Source: Nitrospira sp.
Lineage (GTDB): Bacteria; Nitrospirota; Nitrospiria; Nitrospirales; Nitrospiraceae
Direction: 5' to 3'
Length of the DNA stretch: 64,000 nucleotides
NCBI GenBank assembly: GCA_030123565.1
Contig: CP126122.1
Location: 3,858,800 to 3,922,799, forward strand
Position numbers and translations under genes: made by a program. Numbering within the stretch: position 1 is the stretch's first letter; every line of letters starts with the position of its first letter. Positions 29,647-38,133 of this stretch are shown here, piece by piece. The notes under the pieces were generated by a model. It was not told where the DNA came from. It made no database searches and saw only the letters and a list, made by a program, of their open reading frames with translations.

Positions 29647-30480
29647 ATGCAGCAATATGAACCAACCCTGAGTCTGGTGGGCCGTCTCATGCTGGCAGCC
29701 CTGTTTCTTTGGGCTGGTCTCCATAAGGTCTTCAATCCTGAAGGGACCCAGCAGTACATGGCGGCCTATGGCCTGACCGTGGGCACCATGCTGCTGTACC
29801 TTGGAGCCACCGTGATCGAGTTCGGCGGAGGCATCGCGCTCGCGATCGGTCACTCGACCCGCGAAGCGGTCTCTCTGCTCATCCTGTTCATGGTCATGGT
29901 GACCGGAATTTTTCATACCCACCTGACCGACGCGAACCAAGCCATCCATTTTGCCAAGAACGTCGCGATCACAGGCGGACTCTTCTATGTCCTCGCCTAT
30001 GGTCCCGGCGCTTCCAGCGTGGGGGACCAGGCTGAGCAGCCGACAGGTGAGGACATGACAGGGCTTCAGCATGCGACCCTGACGCTGGTGGGCCGCATCT
30101 TTCTCGGGGGGCTCTTTCTCCTGTCCGGCCTGAACAAACTCCTCGATCCGATGGGAACCAGACAGTACATGGCTGCTATGGGAATGGTCTCGGCCACGGA
30201 TCTGTTCTATGCCGGAGCGGTCCTGTTGGAGGTGGGCGGCGCCCTTTCATTATGGCTCGGCTGGTGGACCAGGGTCGGCGCGGCGGCACTGATCCTCTTC
30301 CTCATTCCTGCGACCATGATTTTCCATCGGACCTCCATGAGTTTTGTCCTGGATGCGACCGTCCAGGACCAACAGTTCCACATGATGAAGAATCTCGCGA
30401 TCATGGGCGGCCTCCTCTATGTCTTGGCACAGGGGGCCGGCTCTCTCAGTCTGGATGCAGGGAGAAGGCCGGGCCGCTGA
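29647..30480 (+). CDS. tandem DoxX-domain membrane protein
   Basis: A 277-residue protein made of two consecutive DoxX modules: SLVGRLMLAALFLWAGLHKV with QQYMAAYGL, and TLVGRIFLGGLFLLSGLNKL with RQYMAAMGM. Each module has about four helices and a late HFAKNVAITGG or HMMKNLAIMGG segment. The two halves are clearly homologous, so this is an internal duplication and fusion. Single-module DoxX genes lie at 13055 and 49254 but belong to a different branch. Function unknown. Confidence 0.88.
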   Translation: MQQYEPTLSLVGRLMLAALFLWAGLHKVFNPEGTQQYMAAYGLTVGTMLLYLGATVIEFGGGIALAIGHSTREAVSLLILFMVMVTGIFHTHLTDANQAIHFAKNVAITGGLFYVLAYGPGASSVGDQAEQPTGEDMTGLQHATLTLVGRIFLGGLFLLSGLNKLLDPMGTRQYMAAMGMVSATDLFYAGAVLLEVGGALSLWLGWWTRVGAAALILFLIPATMIFHRTSMSFVLDATVQDQQFHMMKNLAIMGGLLYVLAQGAGSLSLDAGRRPGR

Positions 30481-30670
30481 ATCTGCACAGGGGCGCTCGC
30501 GACAGGTGAGGCGCTGAACCGACTACACGAGGAGGCGGGTTCGGAATGGTGCAACAGCCGTCCTGCAGCCGGTGTCATAATCGCCAAACGCGGCTGCATT
30601 CTGAATGGAGGAAAGGCGAGCAAGGAGGGCATATGGGAGTTGATCTTGAAACGTCCCGGAGGGACATTCA

Positions 30671-31774
30671 ATGAGAGCATTCGTCGCGCAGGTGTGGGCC
30701 TCAACGGTAGTCCTCGTGAGCCTGTCAGGTTGCATGAGCTTCGGTGCAATGACGCTCGACCGTGATCGATTCGATTTCACACAAGCCATGGCCAATTCCT
30801 GGAAGCAACAAACTCTGCTCAATATCGTCAAAATGCGCTACGGGGATACGCCAATTTTCGTCGATGTCGGGCAGATCGTCAGCAGCTACCAGTTGGTCAG
30901 CAGCGTGCAGGCCGGCGGCACGGTCTATCCCAACCTCGAGACGAGTCCAAGCAAGGCCCTCAACCCTTTCTTCAATCTTGGCGTGCAGGGACAATACACG
31001 GATCGGCCCACAATCACCTACGTTCCTCTGACCGGCTCTCAATTCATCCAAACTCTAATGACTCCCATTCCACCGATCCGGCTCTTCGAGTTAGTCGAAT
31101 CCGGGTGGCGGGTCGATCGCTTGTTCATGGCCGCCGTGCAGAGGGTGAATGGACTATCCAACAGCAGGGGCGGGTCCTCACTACGACGGGAGGACCCGGA
31201 ATTCGTCCAATTGGTCAAGTCTCTTCGGCGGATCCAGGAGTCCGGTTCGGTGGGGTTACGCGTCGATGCCGACAAAGATAAGAAAGGTGAAGGCCTCGTG
31301 ATGTTTTTTGCGACGAAAGAGGTTCCACCGGAGATCCAGAAGGAGCGGGAGACCGTGAGACGTCTGCTCGGTTTGAACCAGGAGAAGACGGAGTATTCGA
31401 TAATCTATGGCGCGGTTCCGCCAGGGCGTGATGATGTCATCGCCGTACATACTCGCTCGGGATTCCAGATCCTGTACGAGCTTGCGACCTTCGTGGAGGT
31501 TCCCGAAGCGCATGAGAGGGAGCAGCGCGCGTATCCGCATCTGCCGACTCCACCCGATGGTCAGGCAACGCTCCCGCCGTTGATTCGTATTGTGAGCGGC
31601 GAGACGAAGCCGACCGATGCCTTCTCCAAGGTGTACTACAACGACCGATGGTATTGGATCGAGAATCGTGATCTCCCGTCGAAGGCAATATTCTCCTTCC
31701 TCCTCGTCATGTTGACCCTGGCCGATCCCGGCCACAAGGCCCCCTCACCGTTCGTCACCATTCAGGCCAACTGA
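30671..31774 (+). CDS. putative lipoprotein of unknown function
   Basis: A 367-residue exported protein. The signal peptide ends in the lipobox LSGC near residue 21. The body begins FDFTQAMANSWKQQTLLNIVKMRYGD, a stretch I have seen in unannotated bacterial lipoproteins, and shows no catalytic motif. The region near the C terminus has SKAIFSFLLVMLTLAD, perhaps a buried helix. It is flanked by a tandem DoxX gene and an SDR and has its own ribosome binding site (GGAGG at about 30659). Confidence 0.65.
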   Translation: MRAFVAQVWASTVVLVSLSGCMSFGAMTLDRDRFDFTQAMANSWKQQTLLNIVKMRYGDTPIFVDVGQIVSSYQLVSSVQAGGTVYPNLETSPSKALNPFFNLGVQGQYTDRPTITYVPLTGSQFIQTLMTPIPPIRLFELVESGWRVDRLFMAAVQRVNGLSNSRGGSSLRREDPEFVQLVKSLRRIQESGSVGLRVDADKDKKGEGLVMFFATKEVPPEIQKERETVRRLLGLNQEKTEYSIIYGAVPPGRDDVIAVHTRSGFQILYELATFVEVPEAHEREQRAYPHLPTPPDGQATLPPLIRIVSGETKPTDAFSKVYYNDRWYWIENRDLPSKAIFSFLLVMLTLADPGHKAPSPFVTIQAN

Positions 31775-31838
31775 GGGATGCGCTGCCGGTATGGTCGAAC
31801 TTGGGATTGATTCAGTATGAACAGAAGGAGGCCTGTCA

Positions 31839-32480
31839 ATGAAAGTTGCATTGATCGGAGCCACGGGATTTGTCGGGTCGGCGATTTTGAAAGAGGCGTT
31901 GGATCGGGGCCATGAGGTGACGGCCATCGTGCGGCACCCGGAGAAGCTCACGCTGCACCCAAAACTTCATTCTCAAAAAGGAGACGTCTACAACGAAGAC
32001 GAGGTGGCCCGTGTGGTCGCTGGTCATGACGCCGTCATCAGCGCCTTCAATCCCGGCTGGGGCAATCAGGACATCTACAACCAGCAGGTCAAGGGCACGA
32101 AGGTCATCATCAATGGAGTCAAGAAGGCCGGCATCAAGCGATTGCTGTTCGTCGGAGGCGCCGGCAGTTTGGAGGTCAAGCCCGGGGTGCAGGCGTTGGA
32201 TCTGCCGGGCTTTCCCGCCGAGTATAAACAGGGGGCCCTCGCGACCCGTGAGGCGCTGAACCTGCTGCGCAAGGAGACGGGCCTCGACTGGTCGTTCCTC
32301 TCTCCCTCGGCCGACATCGCTCCGGGCCAACGGACGGGAAAGTTCCGGCTCGGCAAGGATCAGATGTTGAAAGATGCGAACGGACAGAGCCGTATCTCGA
32401 CCGAGGATTATGCCATGGCCATGATCGACGAAGTGGAGAAACCGACACATGTCCGGCAACGCTTCACGGTGGGGTACTGA
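31839..32480 (+). CDS. NAD(P)-binding atypical SDR (NmrA/BLVRB-like)
   Basis: A 213-residue Rossmann protein starting MKVALIGATGFVGSAILKEA, with the GxxGxxG motif of atypical SDRs. It has DAVISAFNPGW, and the C-terminal YAMAMIDEVEKPTHVRQRFT segment that is typical of YwnB/YhfK-like proteins. No YxxxK catalytic pair is obvious. The ribosome binding site AAGGAGG lies before ATG 31839. Substrate unknown; flavin or quinone reduction is a possibility. Confidence 0.85.
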   Translation: MKVALIGATGFVGSAILKEALDRGHEVTAIVRHPEKLTLHPKLHSQKGDVYNEDEVARVVAGHDAVISAFNPGWGNQDIYNQQVKGTKVIINGVKKAGIKRLLFVGGAGSLEVKPGVQALDLPGFPAEYKQGALATREALNLLRKETGLDWSFLSPSADIAPGQRTGKFRLGKDQMLKDANGQSRISTEDYAMAMIDEVEKPTHVRQRFTVGY

Positions 32481-32537
32481 TGTGAAGGAGACCTCTGTGG
32501 CGATGCATTCGGTGTCAGGCAAAGGAGGAGAGGAGGG

Positions 32538-33209
32538 ATGAAAAGATTGGTCGACGGCATCCATCGTTTTCAGTCCGGCGTCTTTGGGAGAAAGAAGGAG
32601 CTGTTCGAGCGTCTCGCCAAGGGGCAAGAGCCGGACGCGCTCTTCATTACCTGCTCGGATAGTCGAGTCAGTCCCACCCTGCTGACCCAGACCCTGCCGG
32701 GCGACCTGTTCATTCTTCGCAACGCCGGCAACATCGTTCCACCCTACGGCCCGATGCCTGGCGCGGAAGCCGCCGCGATCGAATATGCCATCGACGCGCT
32801 GGCGGTGAAGGACATCATCATCTGCGGCCATACCCACTGCGGCGCGATGAAGGCGGTGCTGGACCCTGCCTCGCTGGACGGGCTCCCTGCGACGAAGGGG
32901 TGGCTCGTCTATGCCGAAGCCACCAGGCGGGTGATGGCGGCGCACTACCAGGACCTGTCGAAGGACGAGAAACTCGAAATTTGCATCGAGGAGAATGTGC
33001 TCGTGCAGATCGAAAATCTCCGGACGCACCCGTCGGTGTTGGCGGCCTTGTCGCATGGCAGGTTGCGTCTCCATGCCTGGGTCTATGAGATCGAGAGCGG
33101 CAACGTCATGGCTTTCGACGACCAGACGGGGCAATACGTACCCATTGCCGAGGCAGGTCGTGGCGTGGCGGAGCGGCCGGAGCGTCTCACGGCGATCAGA
33201 CAAATCTGA
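32538..33209 (+). CDS. beta-class carbonic anhydrase
   Basis: A 223-residue zinc enzyme that interconverts CO2 and bicarbonate. Zinc ligands and the Asp-Arg dyad are visible in ITCSDSRVSP, and the second Cys and His in ICGHTHCGAM. The C-terminal segment VLAALSHGRLRLHAWVYEIESG is typical of the class. It is cytoplasmic (no signal peptide). For an autotroph using the reductive TCA cycle it would supply bicarbonate; that context is inference. Confidence 0.95.
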   Translation: MKRLVDGIHRFQSGVFGRKKELFERLAKGQEPDALFITCSDSRVSPTLLTQTLPGDLFILRNAGNIVPPYGPMPGAEAAAIEYAIDALAVKDIIICGHTHCGAMKAVLDPASLDGLPATKGWLVYAEATRRVMAAHYQDLSKDEKLEICIEENVLVQIENLRTHPSVLAALSHGRLRLHAWVYEIESGNVMAFDDQTGQYVPIAEAGRGVAERPERLTAIRQI

Positions 33210-33243
33210 TTGAACTATCTCGCATTCCGATTGAGGTGATAGC

Positions 33244-33416
33244 GTGAACAAAAAGTACTCGTCGTGCTCACCGGTGTGGAAAAATATTCGAACATGAACC
33301 GAGCGATCGGATTATGGCTCGGCGAGCCGGTCCATTTCGCCAAACAGGTCCAAGCGGCCGGCTAGCAGGTCGGTTACGTCAGCCTGGGCTTGGCGGATGA
33401 CGTTCCAGGAGCGTGA
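33244..33416 (+). pseudogene. N-terminal remnant of a DJ-1/PfpI (Hsp31-like) protein
   Basis: Read in one frame from 33258 the sequence gives LVVLTGVEKYSNMNRAIGLW, then LGEPVHFAKQVQAAG, a stop, and QVGYVSL. This matches the start of DJ-1/PfpI-type proteins. The presumed GTG at 33244 is out of frame by one base at a run of five A (33250-33254); an extra A would give VNKKVLVVLTG. An in-frame TAG stands at 33363-33365 and homology ends near 33385. The glutamine-amidotransferase-like core is gone, so this is a dead fragment. Nothing else is convincing up to 33555. Confidence 0.7.
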
Positions 33417-33565
33417 TACGAAGATCGTCGAGGCGCTTCTCCGGAATCCACATGAGGGAGTCTCGGGGTCGATCCGAGACATGATGGCGACAGGGATGGG
33501 CGTCCGGTTCGACTGCCAAAGAACGGCATTACCCGGCATTATTCAGCGACGCCCGAGGAGGGATC

Positions 33566-34045
33566 TTGTCAACGCCTGAAGAGTACCTCACCTTGGCCAT
33601 TCAACTGGCCCTCGACAATGTGCTGATGCGGAAGGGCCGTCCGTTCGGGGCGCTGTTGGTCAAGGATGGGCAGATTGTCGCGACCGCCGTCAACAACGTG
33701 TTGGCGAGCCACGATCCCACGGCCCACGCCGAACTCGAGGCGATCCGGGCGGCGACCGGCGCGCAACGGAATCCGCGGCTCGATGGCCATGTGATGTATG
33801 CCAGCGGACACCCCTGCCCGATGTGTCTTGCTGCCATGTACCTGGCCGGGATCCGTCAGGTCTATTACGCCTATTCCAATGAGGACGGCGAATCGGTCGG
33901 GCTTTCGACAAGCGGTCTCTACGCTGAACTGGCCAAGCCCCTTTCCGAGCAGACCATGCGGCTTGAGTATCGGCCGGTACGCCCAGCCGGACGGGATCTG
34001 TACGAGGCCTGGAGACGATTCAACGTCGATCCGCCGAAGGATTGA
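33566..34045 (+). CDS. nucleoside/guanine deaminase family protein
   Basis: A 159-residue cytidine-deaminase-fold zinc enzyme. The proton-shuttle motif is HAELEAI and the zinc cysteines are PCPMCLAAM. The tail with YEAWRRFN resembles guanine deaminases (GuaD type) more than the tRNA adenosine deaminase TadA. The start is TTG 33566, supported by a strong GAGGAGG at 33555-33561. It may act on guanine or a related purine. Confidence 0.85.
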   Translation: MSTPEEYLTLAIQLALDNVLMRKGRPFGALLVKDGQIVATAVNNVLASHDPTAHAELEAIRAATGAQRNPRLDGHVMYASGHPCPMCLAAMYLAGIRQVYYAYSNEDGESVGLSTSGLYAELAKPLSEQTMRLEYRPVRPAGRDLYEAWRRFNVDPPKD

Positions 34046-34099
34046 AGCACTGCGGAGCAACGGATTCGAGAGTGAACGAGACATCTGAAGGAGGTGACC

Positions 34100-34963
34100 A
34101 TGCATGGATATCGGTGGGTTCTTTTGGTGCTCGCGGTTGGAAGTCTGCTGCTTCAAGGACCTGGGGTGTCTGCGCAACAGTCCCGGCCGGACGATGAAAT
34201 CACCAAGCTGGCCGATGACGTCTATCTGTACCGGCATCAATTTCACCAGGCCATTTTCATCACGACCCCCCAGGGCGTGATCGTCACCGACCCGATCAGT
34301 GCGGAAGCGGCGACCTGGCTGAAGGCCGAGATCAAGAAACTCACGGATCAACCGGTGCGCTACGTGGTCTACAGCCACCACCACAACGACCACATCACCG
34401 GCGGCAGTGTCTTCGCAGACCAGGCGCGCTTCGTCAGCCATGCGGCGGCCCGGGCGAAAATTCTCCAGGCGGCGGATCCGAAAACCCCCGTCCCGGATCT
34501 CACCTTCACCGACCGGATGTCCATCGACCTCGGTGGGAAACATGTCGAACTGATCTACACGGGGAAGAATCACTCGGATAACAGTCTGGTGGTGCTCCTG
34601 CCGCAGCACAGGCTGCTGTTCGCGGTGGATTTCATTCCGGTTGAAACCGTCGCCTACCGCGCGCTGCCGGACGGCTATCCGGACGACTGGATCGAGTCTC
34701 TCAAACTGGTCGAACAATTGGACTTCGACGTGCTGGTTCCCGGCCACGGCAAGGTCGGCAGGAAGGAGCACGTCGGTCAATTTCGCAACTATCTGGAAGA
34801 TCTCAGGGTTGCCGTGCGTGAACAGGTGCAGAAAGGGGCGACGGTCGAAGAGGCCAAACGGAACGTTCGGCTTCCCAAGTACGAACAGTGGCAACAGTAT
34901 GCCCAATGGCTTCCCGAGAATGTGGAGGGCATGTACCGATACCTTTCTCAGGCACGGCAGTAA
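34100..34963 (+). CDS. exported metallo-beta-lactamase-fold hydrolase
   Basis: A 287-residue MBL protein with a signal peptide (WVLLVLAVGSLLLQGPGVSA). The zinc motif is YSHHHNDHITGG, later ligands lie in GKNHSDNSLV and VPGHGKVG. It is probably periplasmic and may be a lactonase or quinoprotein-relay-type MBL; the substrate cannot be told. AAGGAGG at 34088-34094 fixes the ATG at 34100 rather than the GTG at 34094, which lies inside the binding site. Confidence 0.85.
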   Translation: MHGYRWVLLVLAVGSLLLQGPGVSAQQSRPDDEITKLADDVYLYRHQFHQAIFITTPQGVIVTDPISAEAATWLKAEIKKLTDQPVRYVVYSHHHNDHITGGSVFADQARFVSHAAARAKILQAADPKTPVPDLTFTDRMSIDLGGKHVELIYTGKNHSDNSLVVLLPQHRLLFAVDFIPVETVAYRALPDGYPDDWIESLKLVEQLDFDVLVPGHGKVGRKEHVGQFRNYLEDLRVAVREQVQKGATVEEAKRNVRLPKYEQWQQYAQWLPENVEGMYRYLSQARQ

Positions 34964-35155
34964 AAACCTGAATCCTTTCTCAACGCGCCGGTCTCCCACT
35001 AGAAAAAGGAGCGCGCCCTGTTCACGCCTTGTACGATTTTGAGACCGAGGGCGTCCTCACCCGCGCCGCCGGCTTGCGTCCTCATACGTAAGACTTCGGC
35101 GCCGTCACCCATCTGAATCTTCTCGATTCAGACCAATTCACCCAAGGAGGTCATC
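34964..35155. other. non-coding gap
   Basis: No gene or clear element is seen in these 192 bases apart from the AAGGAGG site just before 35156. Confidence 0.5.
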
Positions 35156-35494
35156 ATGAAACGAGGGTTCTTGTCCGGTCTGGCGATGGTTGCCGTCTGC
35201 GCGGCTATATCGATACCCTCCGCCTTCGCAGATGTTGACGATGGATCGAAGATCACGATCATTTCACCGAAGAATGGAGACAAGGTCGGCGATACCTTTG
35301 ATCTCAAATATGAACTCGTCAAGGGTTCCAAGGCGGCGCATGGGCATGTCTATCTGGACGGCGAACCGCAAAAAAAGTTTCCAGGCACGTTCAAAGGCCT
35401 GAGCAAGGGCCCGCACGAAATCAAGGTGCAGGCCGCGACCCATGACCACGACCACCTCGCTGCGACCGACACCATCACGGTAGAGGTGCAATGA
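35156..35494 (+). CDS. small secreted protein with Ig-like fold (DUF4399-like)
   Basis: A 112-residue protein. A signal peptide (FLSGLAMVAVCAAISIPSAF) is followed by ITIISPKNGDKVGDTFDLKY and GHVYLDGEPQKKFPGTFKGL, a pattern of beta-sandwich proteins near DUF4399. The segment ATHDHDHLAATD is His-rich and could bind a metal, but the evidence is only compositional. A strong hairpin follows its stop. Confidence 0.7.
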   Translation: MKRGFLSGLAMVAVCAAISIPSAFADVDDGSKITIISPKNGDKVGDTFDLKYELVKGSKAAHGHVYLDGEPQKKFPGTFKGLSKGPHEIKVQAATHDHDHLAATDTITVEVQ

Positions 35495-35499
35495 CGCCG

Positions 35500-35537
35500 G
35501 ATCGTCAGGGGGAGGCTTCGACCTCCCCGTGACGATC
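35500..35537 (+). terminator. strong hairpin terminator candidate
   Basis: GATCGTCAGGGGGAGG (35500-35515) pairs with CCTCCCCGTGACGATC (35522-35537) in 15 of 16 positions around a CTTCGA loop. It begins five bases after the stop of the small secreted protein. A T tract is lacking. Confidence 0.7.
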
Positions 35538-35605
35538 TCGGTCCGACAGGCGCGTAGCGGCGCCGTCCTTTTTCCGGCCGCAATGAATGGAGGGAGGCAA
35601 CTTGA

Positions 35606-36346
35606 ATGGGGAAAGACAGGCGAACCTCACACGGCCTGCTCAACGTCCTCGTGATCGACGTGGGCGGCACCAATGTGAAAGTGCTGGGAACCGGTCAATC
35701 CGAACCTCGTAAGATCCCTTCCGGTCCGGCCATGACGGCGAGCAAAATGGTCGCTGCCGTGAAGCGTGCCGTGGCCGGCTGGGCCTATGACGTGGTGTCG
35801 ATCGGATACCCCGGGCCGGTATGGGACGGGCGCCCGGCGGCCGAACCAATGAATCTGGGCGGCGGCTGGGTGACGTATGATTTTCAGCGGGCCTTCGGCA
35901 AACCGGTCCGGATCATCAATGACGCAGCCATGCAGGCTCTCGGCAGTTACGAAGGCGGCCGGATGTTGTTCCTCGGTCTCGGCACCGGGTTGGGCTCGGC
36001 CTTGGTAATCGACGGGGTGCTCGCGCCCATGGAGCTGGCGCACCTGCCCTACAGCAAAGGCCGAACCTATGAACACTATGTGGGGCTGCAGGGGCTCAAG
36101 CGCTGCGGCAAGAAACGGTGGCGGAGCCAGGTGACGGAAGTGACGCAAGCCCTTCGTCGCGCGCTGCAAGTGGAGTATGTCGTGCTGGGCGGCGGGAACG
36201 CGAAAAAGCTGAAGGACCTTCCGGAAGGGGTGCGGCTCGGCGACAACAGCAACGCTTTTCTCGGCGGCTTCCGCCTGTGGGAAGAGCGGCAGCCACGCGC
36301 GATTCTCGGCTCTCGCGAACCCGGCCGAAACAAGGCTCGGACATAG
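35606..36346 (+). CDS. ROK-family protein, PPGK-like
   Basis: A 246-residue actin-fold protein. The phosphate-1 motif VIDVGGTNVKVLG lies near residue 17, IINDAAMQALG and LFLGLGTGLGSALV carry the sugar- and phosphate-binding elements, and VVLGGGNAKKLKDLP closes the fold. The ROK zinc motif (CxCGxxGC) is absent, as in polyphosphate glucokinases. The likely role is sugar phosphorylation from ATP or polyphosphate. It starts at ATG 35606 after a GGAGG near 35591. Confidence 0.8.
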   Translation: MGKDRRTSHGLLNVLVIDVGGTNVKVLGTGQSEPRKIPSGPAMTASKMVAAVKRAVAGWAYDVVSIGYPGPVWDGRPAAEPMNLGGGWVTYDFQRAFGKPVRIINDAAMQALGSYEGGRMLFLGLGTGLGSALVIDGVLAPMELAHLPYSKGRTYEHYVGLQGLKRCGKKRWRSQVTEVTQALRRALQVEYVVLGGGNAKKLKDLPEGVRLGDNSNAFLGGFRLWEERQPRAILGSREPGRNKART

Positions 36347-36359
36347 CGCGATGTCCTCA

Positions 36360-36425
36360 CCCGCATGAATCATGAACGCTTCTCCTACAATCGCGGATTC
36401 GCGGCTGCGACAAGCCTATCGGCGA
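36360..36425. repeat. partial copy of the MITE-like element
   Basis: ATCATGAACGCTTCTCCTAC and the following bases to about 36425 match, in inverse orientation, the right part of the element at 17818-18031 (ERFSYNRGFAAATSL against ERFYCNRRYAAATSL when translated). Only one end region is preserved. Confidence 0.6.
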
Positions 36426-36585
36426 GCGTTCTCACTGCTCGGGTCCAGCCGCCTCACCAACTCGGCGGCGCGCACAGACGTGGCGCTCTTTATTCTTCGC
36501 ACCGTGCGCCCCTCGCTACAACAGCCAAGAGCCCAAACAGGATATCCTGCAATCCCATGTGGGTGACCCTGGGGTTCACTTAATA

Positions 36586-37310
36586 GTTAGGCGGTAGGCT
36601 TAGGAAGGTGACACCACGGGCGCATGAGAGAACTGTGGCAATTTGCCCGGAACGCCCTCTGCGCGGTTTTTAGAAGGACCACGGCGATGTCAGACTCAAC
36701 CATCTGTGGAAATTGTGGCCAACCACTTATTGAGCCTGCCGGTACACCTGTCGAGAAGCGCCAGCCTTGTCCAAAGTGCGGCTCCACTCGCCGAACTTTT
36801 CGCGTAGAACTAACGGCCACCGTGTCGGCGTCAGCCACGGTTTCAGCCACCCTGACCACCTACCCAGCGCACTGCTAACCATCGCCCAAAGCCTAATCGA
36901 CCAAGAACATTTCAACATCTCTGTCGTAACGTCGCATATGGCATGCGAGGTCGCGGCAGAGCGCGCGTTGGATGCAGCATACACTGCCAAACAGCTGGAA
37001 TCGCTGAGGGAGGCTGTTGAGGCGCTCATGAATGGTCACAATCTGGCAAACGACAAGCACCGTAAACTGTACAATGCTCTCACCGGCACCGAATTGGAGA
37101 AACAACCATTCTGGCTGCGCTTCAAAGCTGCCTCCGAAAAAAGGAACTCCGTCGTCCATAAAGGTGGACACGCCTCAAAGGCTGACGCCGAAGCAGCATT
37201 AAATGCGGGGCGCGAGCTCATCAAGTACTTGAACCAGCTGTGACAGCAGGGATGCCGCCTAACAACGCGTTTGAGCTCGACGCCACGCGGCGCTTCCCGA
37301 CTCCCTCTTG
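36586..37310 (+). mobile_element. integron gene-cassette-like segment
   Basis: GTTAGGC at 36586-36592 and GCCTAAC at 37257-37263 are the two core-site types of attC recombination sites, and they bracket one gene. After the second site follow AACGCGTTTGAGC and a GC-rich palindromic tract (GACGCCACGCGGCGCTTCCC) as in attC left halves, but no closing GTTRRRY is found, so the attC would be truncated. Base composition is lower in GC than in neighbours. No integrase is in the window. A chance occurrence of both heptamers is possible. Confidence 0.4.
36687..37243 (+). pseudogene. zinc-ribbon plus helical (HEPN-like) domain protein, frameshifted
   Basis: The first frame from ATG 36687 encodes a zinc ribbon with CGNCGQP and CPKCGS, then TATVSASATVSATLTTYP and stops at 36876-36878. 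The second frame continues with SALLTIAQSLIDQEHFNISV, HMACEVAAERALDAAY, LANDKHRKLYNALTG and RNSVVHKGG, ending at 37243. RNSVVH resembles the R-x4-6-H motif of HEPN domains. The break lies at about 36860-36880. The two parts almost certainly were one protein of about 185 residues. Its function is unknown. Confidence 0.65.
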
Positions 37311-37344
37311 CGGTGACTCACCAATTTATCGTATATACAGAATC

Positions 37345-37631
37345 GTGTTCGACTGGCACATTGCGAAGGCGATCGCAAACTTCGAAAAGCACGGCGTCCC
37401 CTTCGAAGAAGCCGCGACTGTGTTTGGCGATGCGAATGCGTTGGATTGGCAGGATCTGAACCATTCGCAACAGGAGCTGCATTCAAGCGGTTGGGTGCCT
37501 CGGTCAGCGGACGAGTCTTGCTCGTGATCTATACCAGGAGAACGGCGTATGAAAAAGAAACGATCAGGATCATCAGTGCGCGGCAGGGCAACCGAAAAGA
37601 GCGTCAGGCATATGCCGGTCTCACAGATTGA
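37345..37631 (+). pseudogene. brnT: BrnT-family toxin, frameshifted
   Basis: BrnT is a small RelE-fold ribonuclease. The first frame from GTG 37345 gives VFDWHIAKAIANFEKHGVPF and EEAATVFGDANALDW; the C-terminal half, FKRLGASVSGRVLLVIYTRR and IRIISARQGNRKERQAY, lies in another frame up to 37631. The shift is at about 37460-37485. Both halves match BrnT well, so the lesion is recent. The 3' end overlaps brnA by 83 bases, as is usual for this pair. Confidence 0.75.
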
Positions 37632-37842
37632 CTTTTCAGACATCCCCGCCTCAACGGATGAGGAGCTTCGTCGCACGCGCAGAGTCGGTCGGCCGGCCAC
37701 GGGGATGGCGAAGCAATTGATTGCAATCCGTGTATCACCACGCCTGTTGACCGCCTTACGTAGAATGGCTGCGAAACAAGGCAAGCCCTATCAGACGTTG
37801 ATTCATGAGCTGTTGGAGAAAGCAGCGACCCGGGCGGCCTGA
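37549..37842 (+). CDS. brnA: BrnA-type antitoxin
   Basis: A 97-residue protein. The N-terminal part binds toxin (MPVSQIDFSDIPASTDEELR) and the C-terminal part is a ribbon-helix-helix DNA-binding domain (GMAKQLIAIRVSPRLLTALR, then GKPYQTLIHELLEKA). The frame is intact although its toxin gene is broken. BrnA usually represses its own operon; with no toxin it may persist as a simple repressor. Confidence 0.82.
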   Translation: MKKKRSGSSVRGRATEKSVRHMPVSQIDFSDIPASTDEELRRTRRVGRPATGMAKQLIAIRVSPRLLTALRRMAAKQGKPYQTLIHELLEKAATRAA

Positions 37843-37870
37843 AGGCGGGTGACCCACAAAGATTGTCAAG

Positions 37871-37996
37871 ATGTCAAAGCTCGACCCCGAATCCGACCAA
37901 TTGCGGCTGTCGGAGGGAGAGGTGGCCCAGCGTGCCCTCGATCTGATGCTGGACTGGGCCGAGTTGCATCGTGAAGAAGTGCTTCACCCACATTAG
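37871..37996 (+). pseudogene. small gene fragment cut at a MITE-like palindrome
   Basis: From ATG 37871 a 41-residue frame reads LSEGEVAQRALDLMLDWAEL and then ends at a TAG that belongs to the palindrome at 37984. The pattern ALDLVLDWAELHREEL is one I associate with DUF4160/DUF2442-type small proteins, so the fragment may be the tail region of such a gene with its last residues replaced. The lack of the upstream domain makes it a remnant. Confidence 0.4.
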
Positions 37997-38015
37997 TCAT
38001 GAATACTGTGGGCTA
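37984..38015. repeat. minimal MITE-like palindrome (fused terminal repeats)
   Basis: CCCACATTAGTCATGA and TCATGAATACTGTGGGCTA share the central TCATGA, so the two ends of the element at 17818-18031 are joined with no interior. It forms a palindrome of about 30 bases and interrupts the small gene fragment before it. Confidence 0.6.
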
Positions 38016-38054
38016 AAGATTCATTTTCATCCGTCCAGCTGGTTGCCCCCTCAC

Positions 38055-38090
38055 CGCCTCCTCTCCCCCGATGGGGGAGAGGGGACCAGC
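38055..38090. repeat. hairpin CCTCTCCC...GGGAGAGG
   Basis: CCTCTCCCCC and GGGGGAGAGG pair around GAT. A related hairpin is at 26021-26065. It lies in the leader of the NDH-2 fusion gene. Confidence 0.5.
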
Positions 38091-38133
38091 CGCGCGATGC
38101 GATCGCTCCTCTGAACCGTCAAGGAATCCTCAC

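Noticed and set aside
33397..33579. 60-residue ORF MTFQERDTKIVEALL between the PfpI remnant and the deaminase
   Set aside because: No family recognised and it overlaps the deaminase start; composition does not stand out. It could be junk from the decayed gene.
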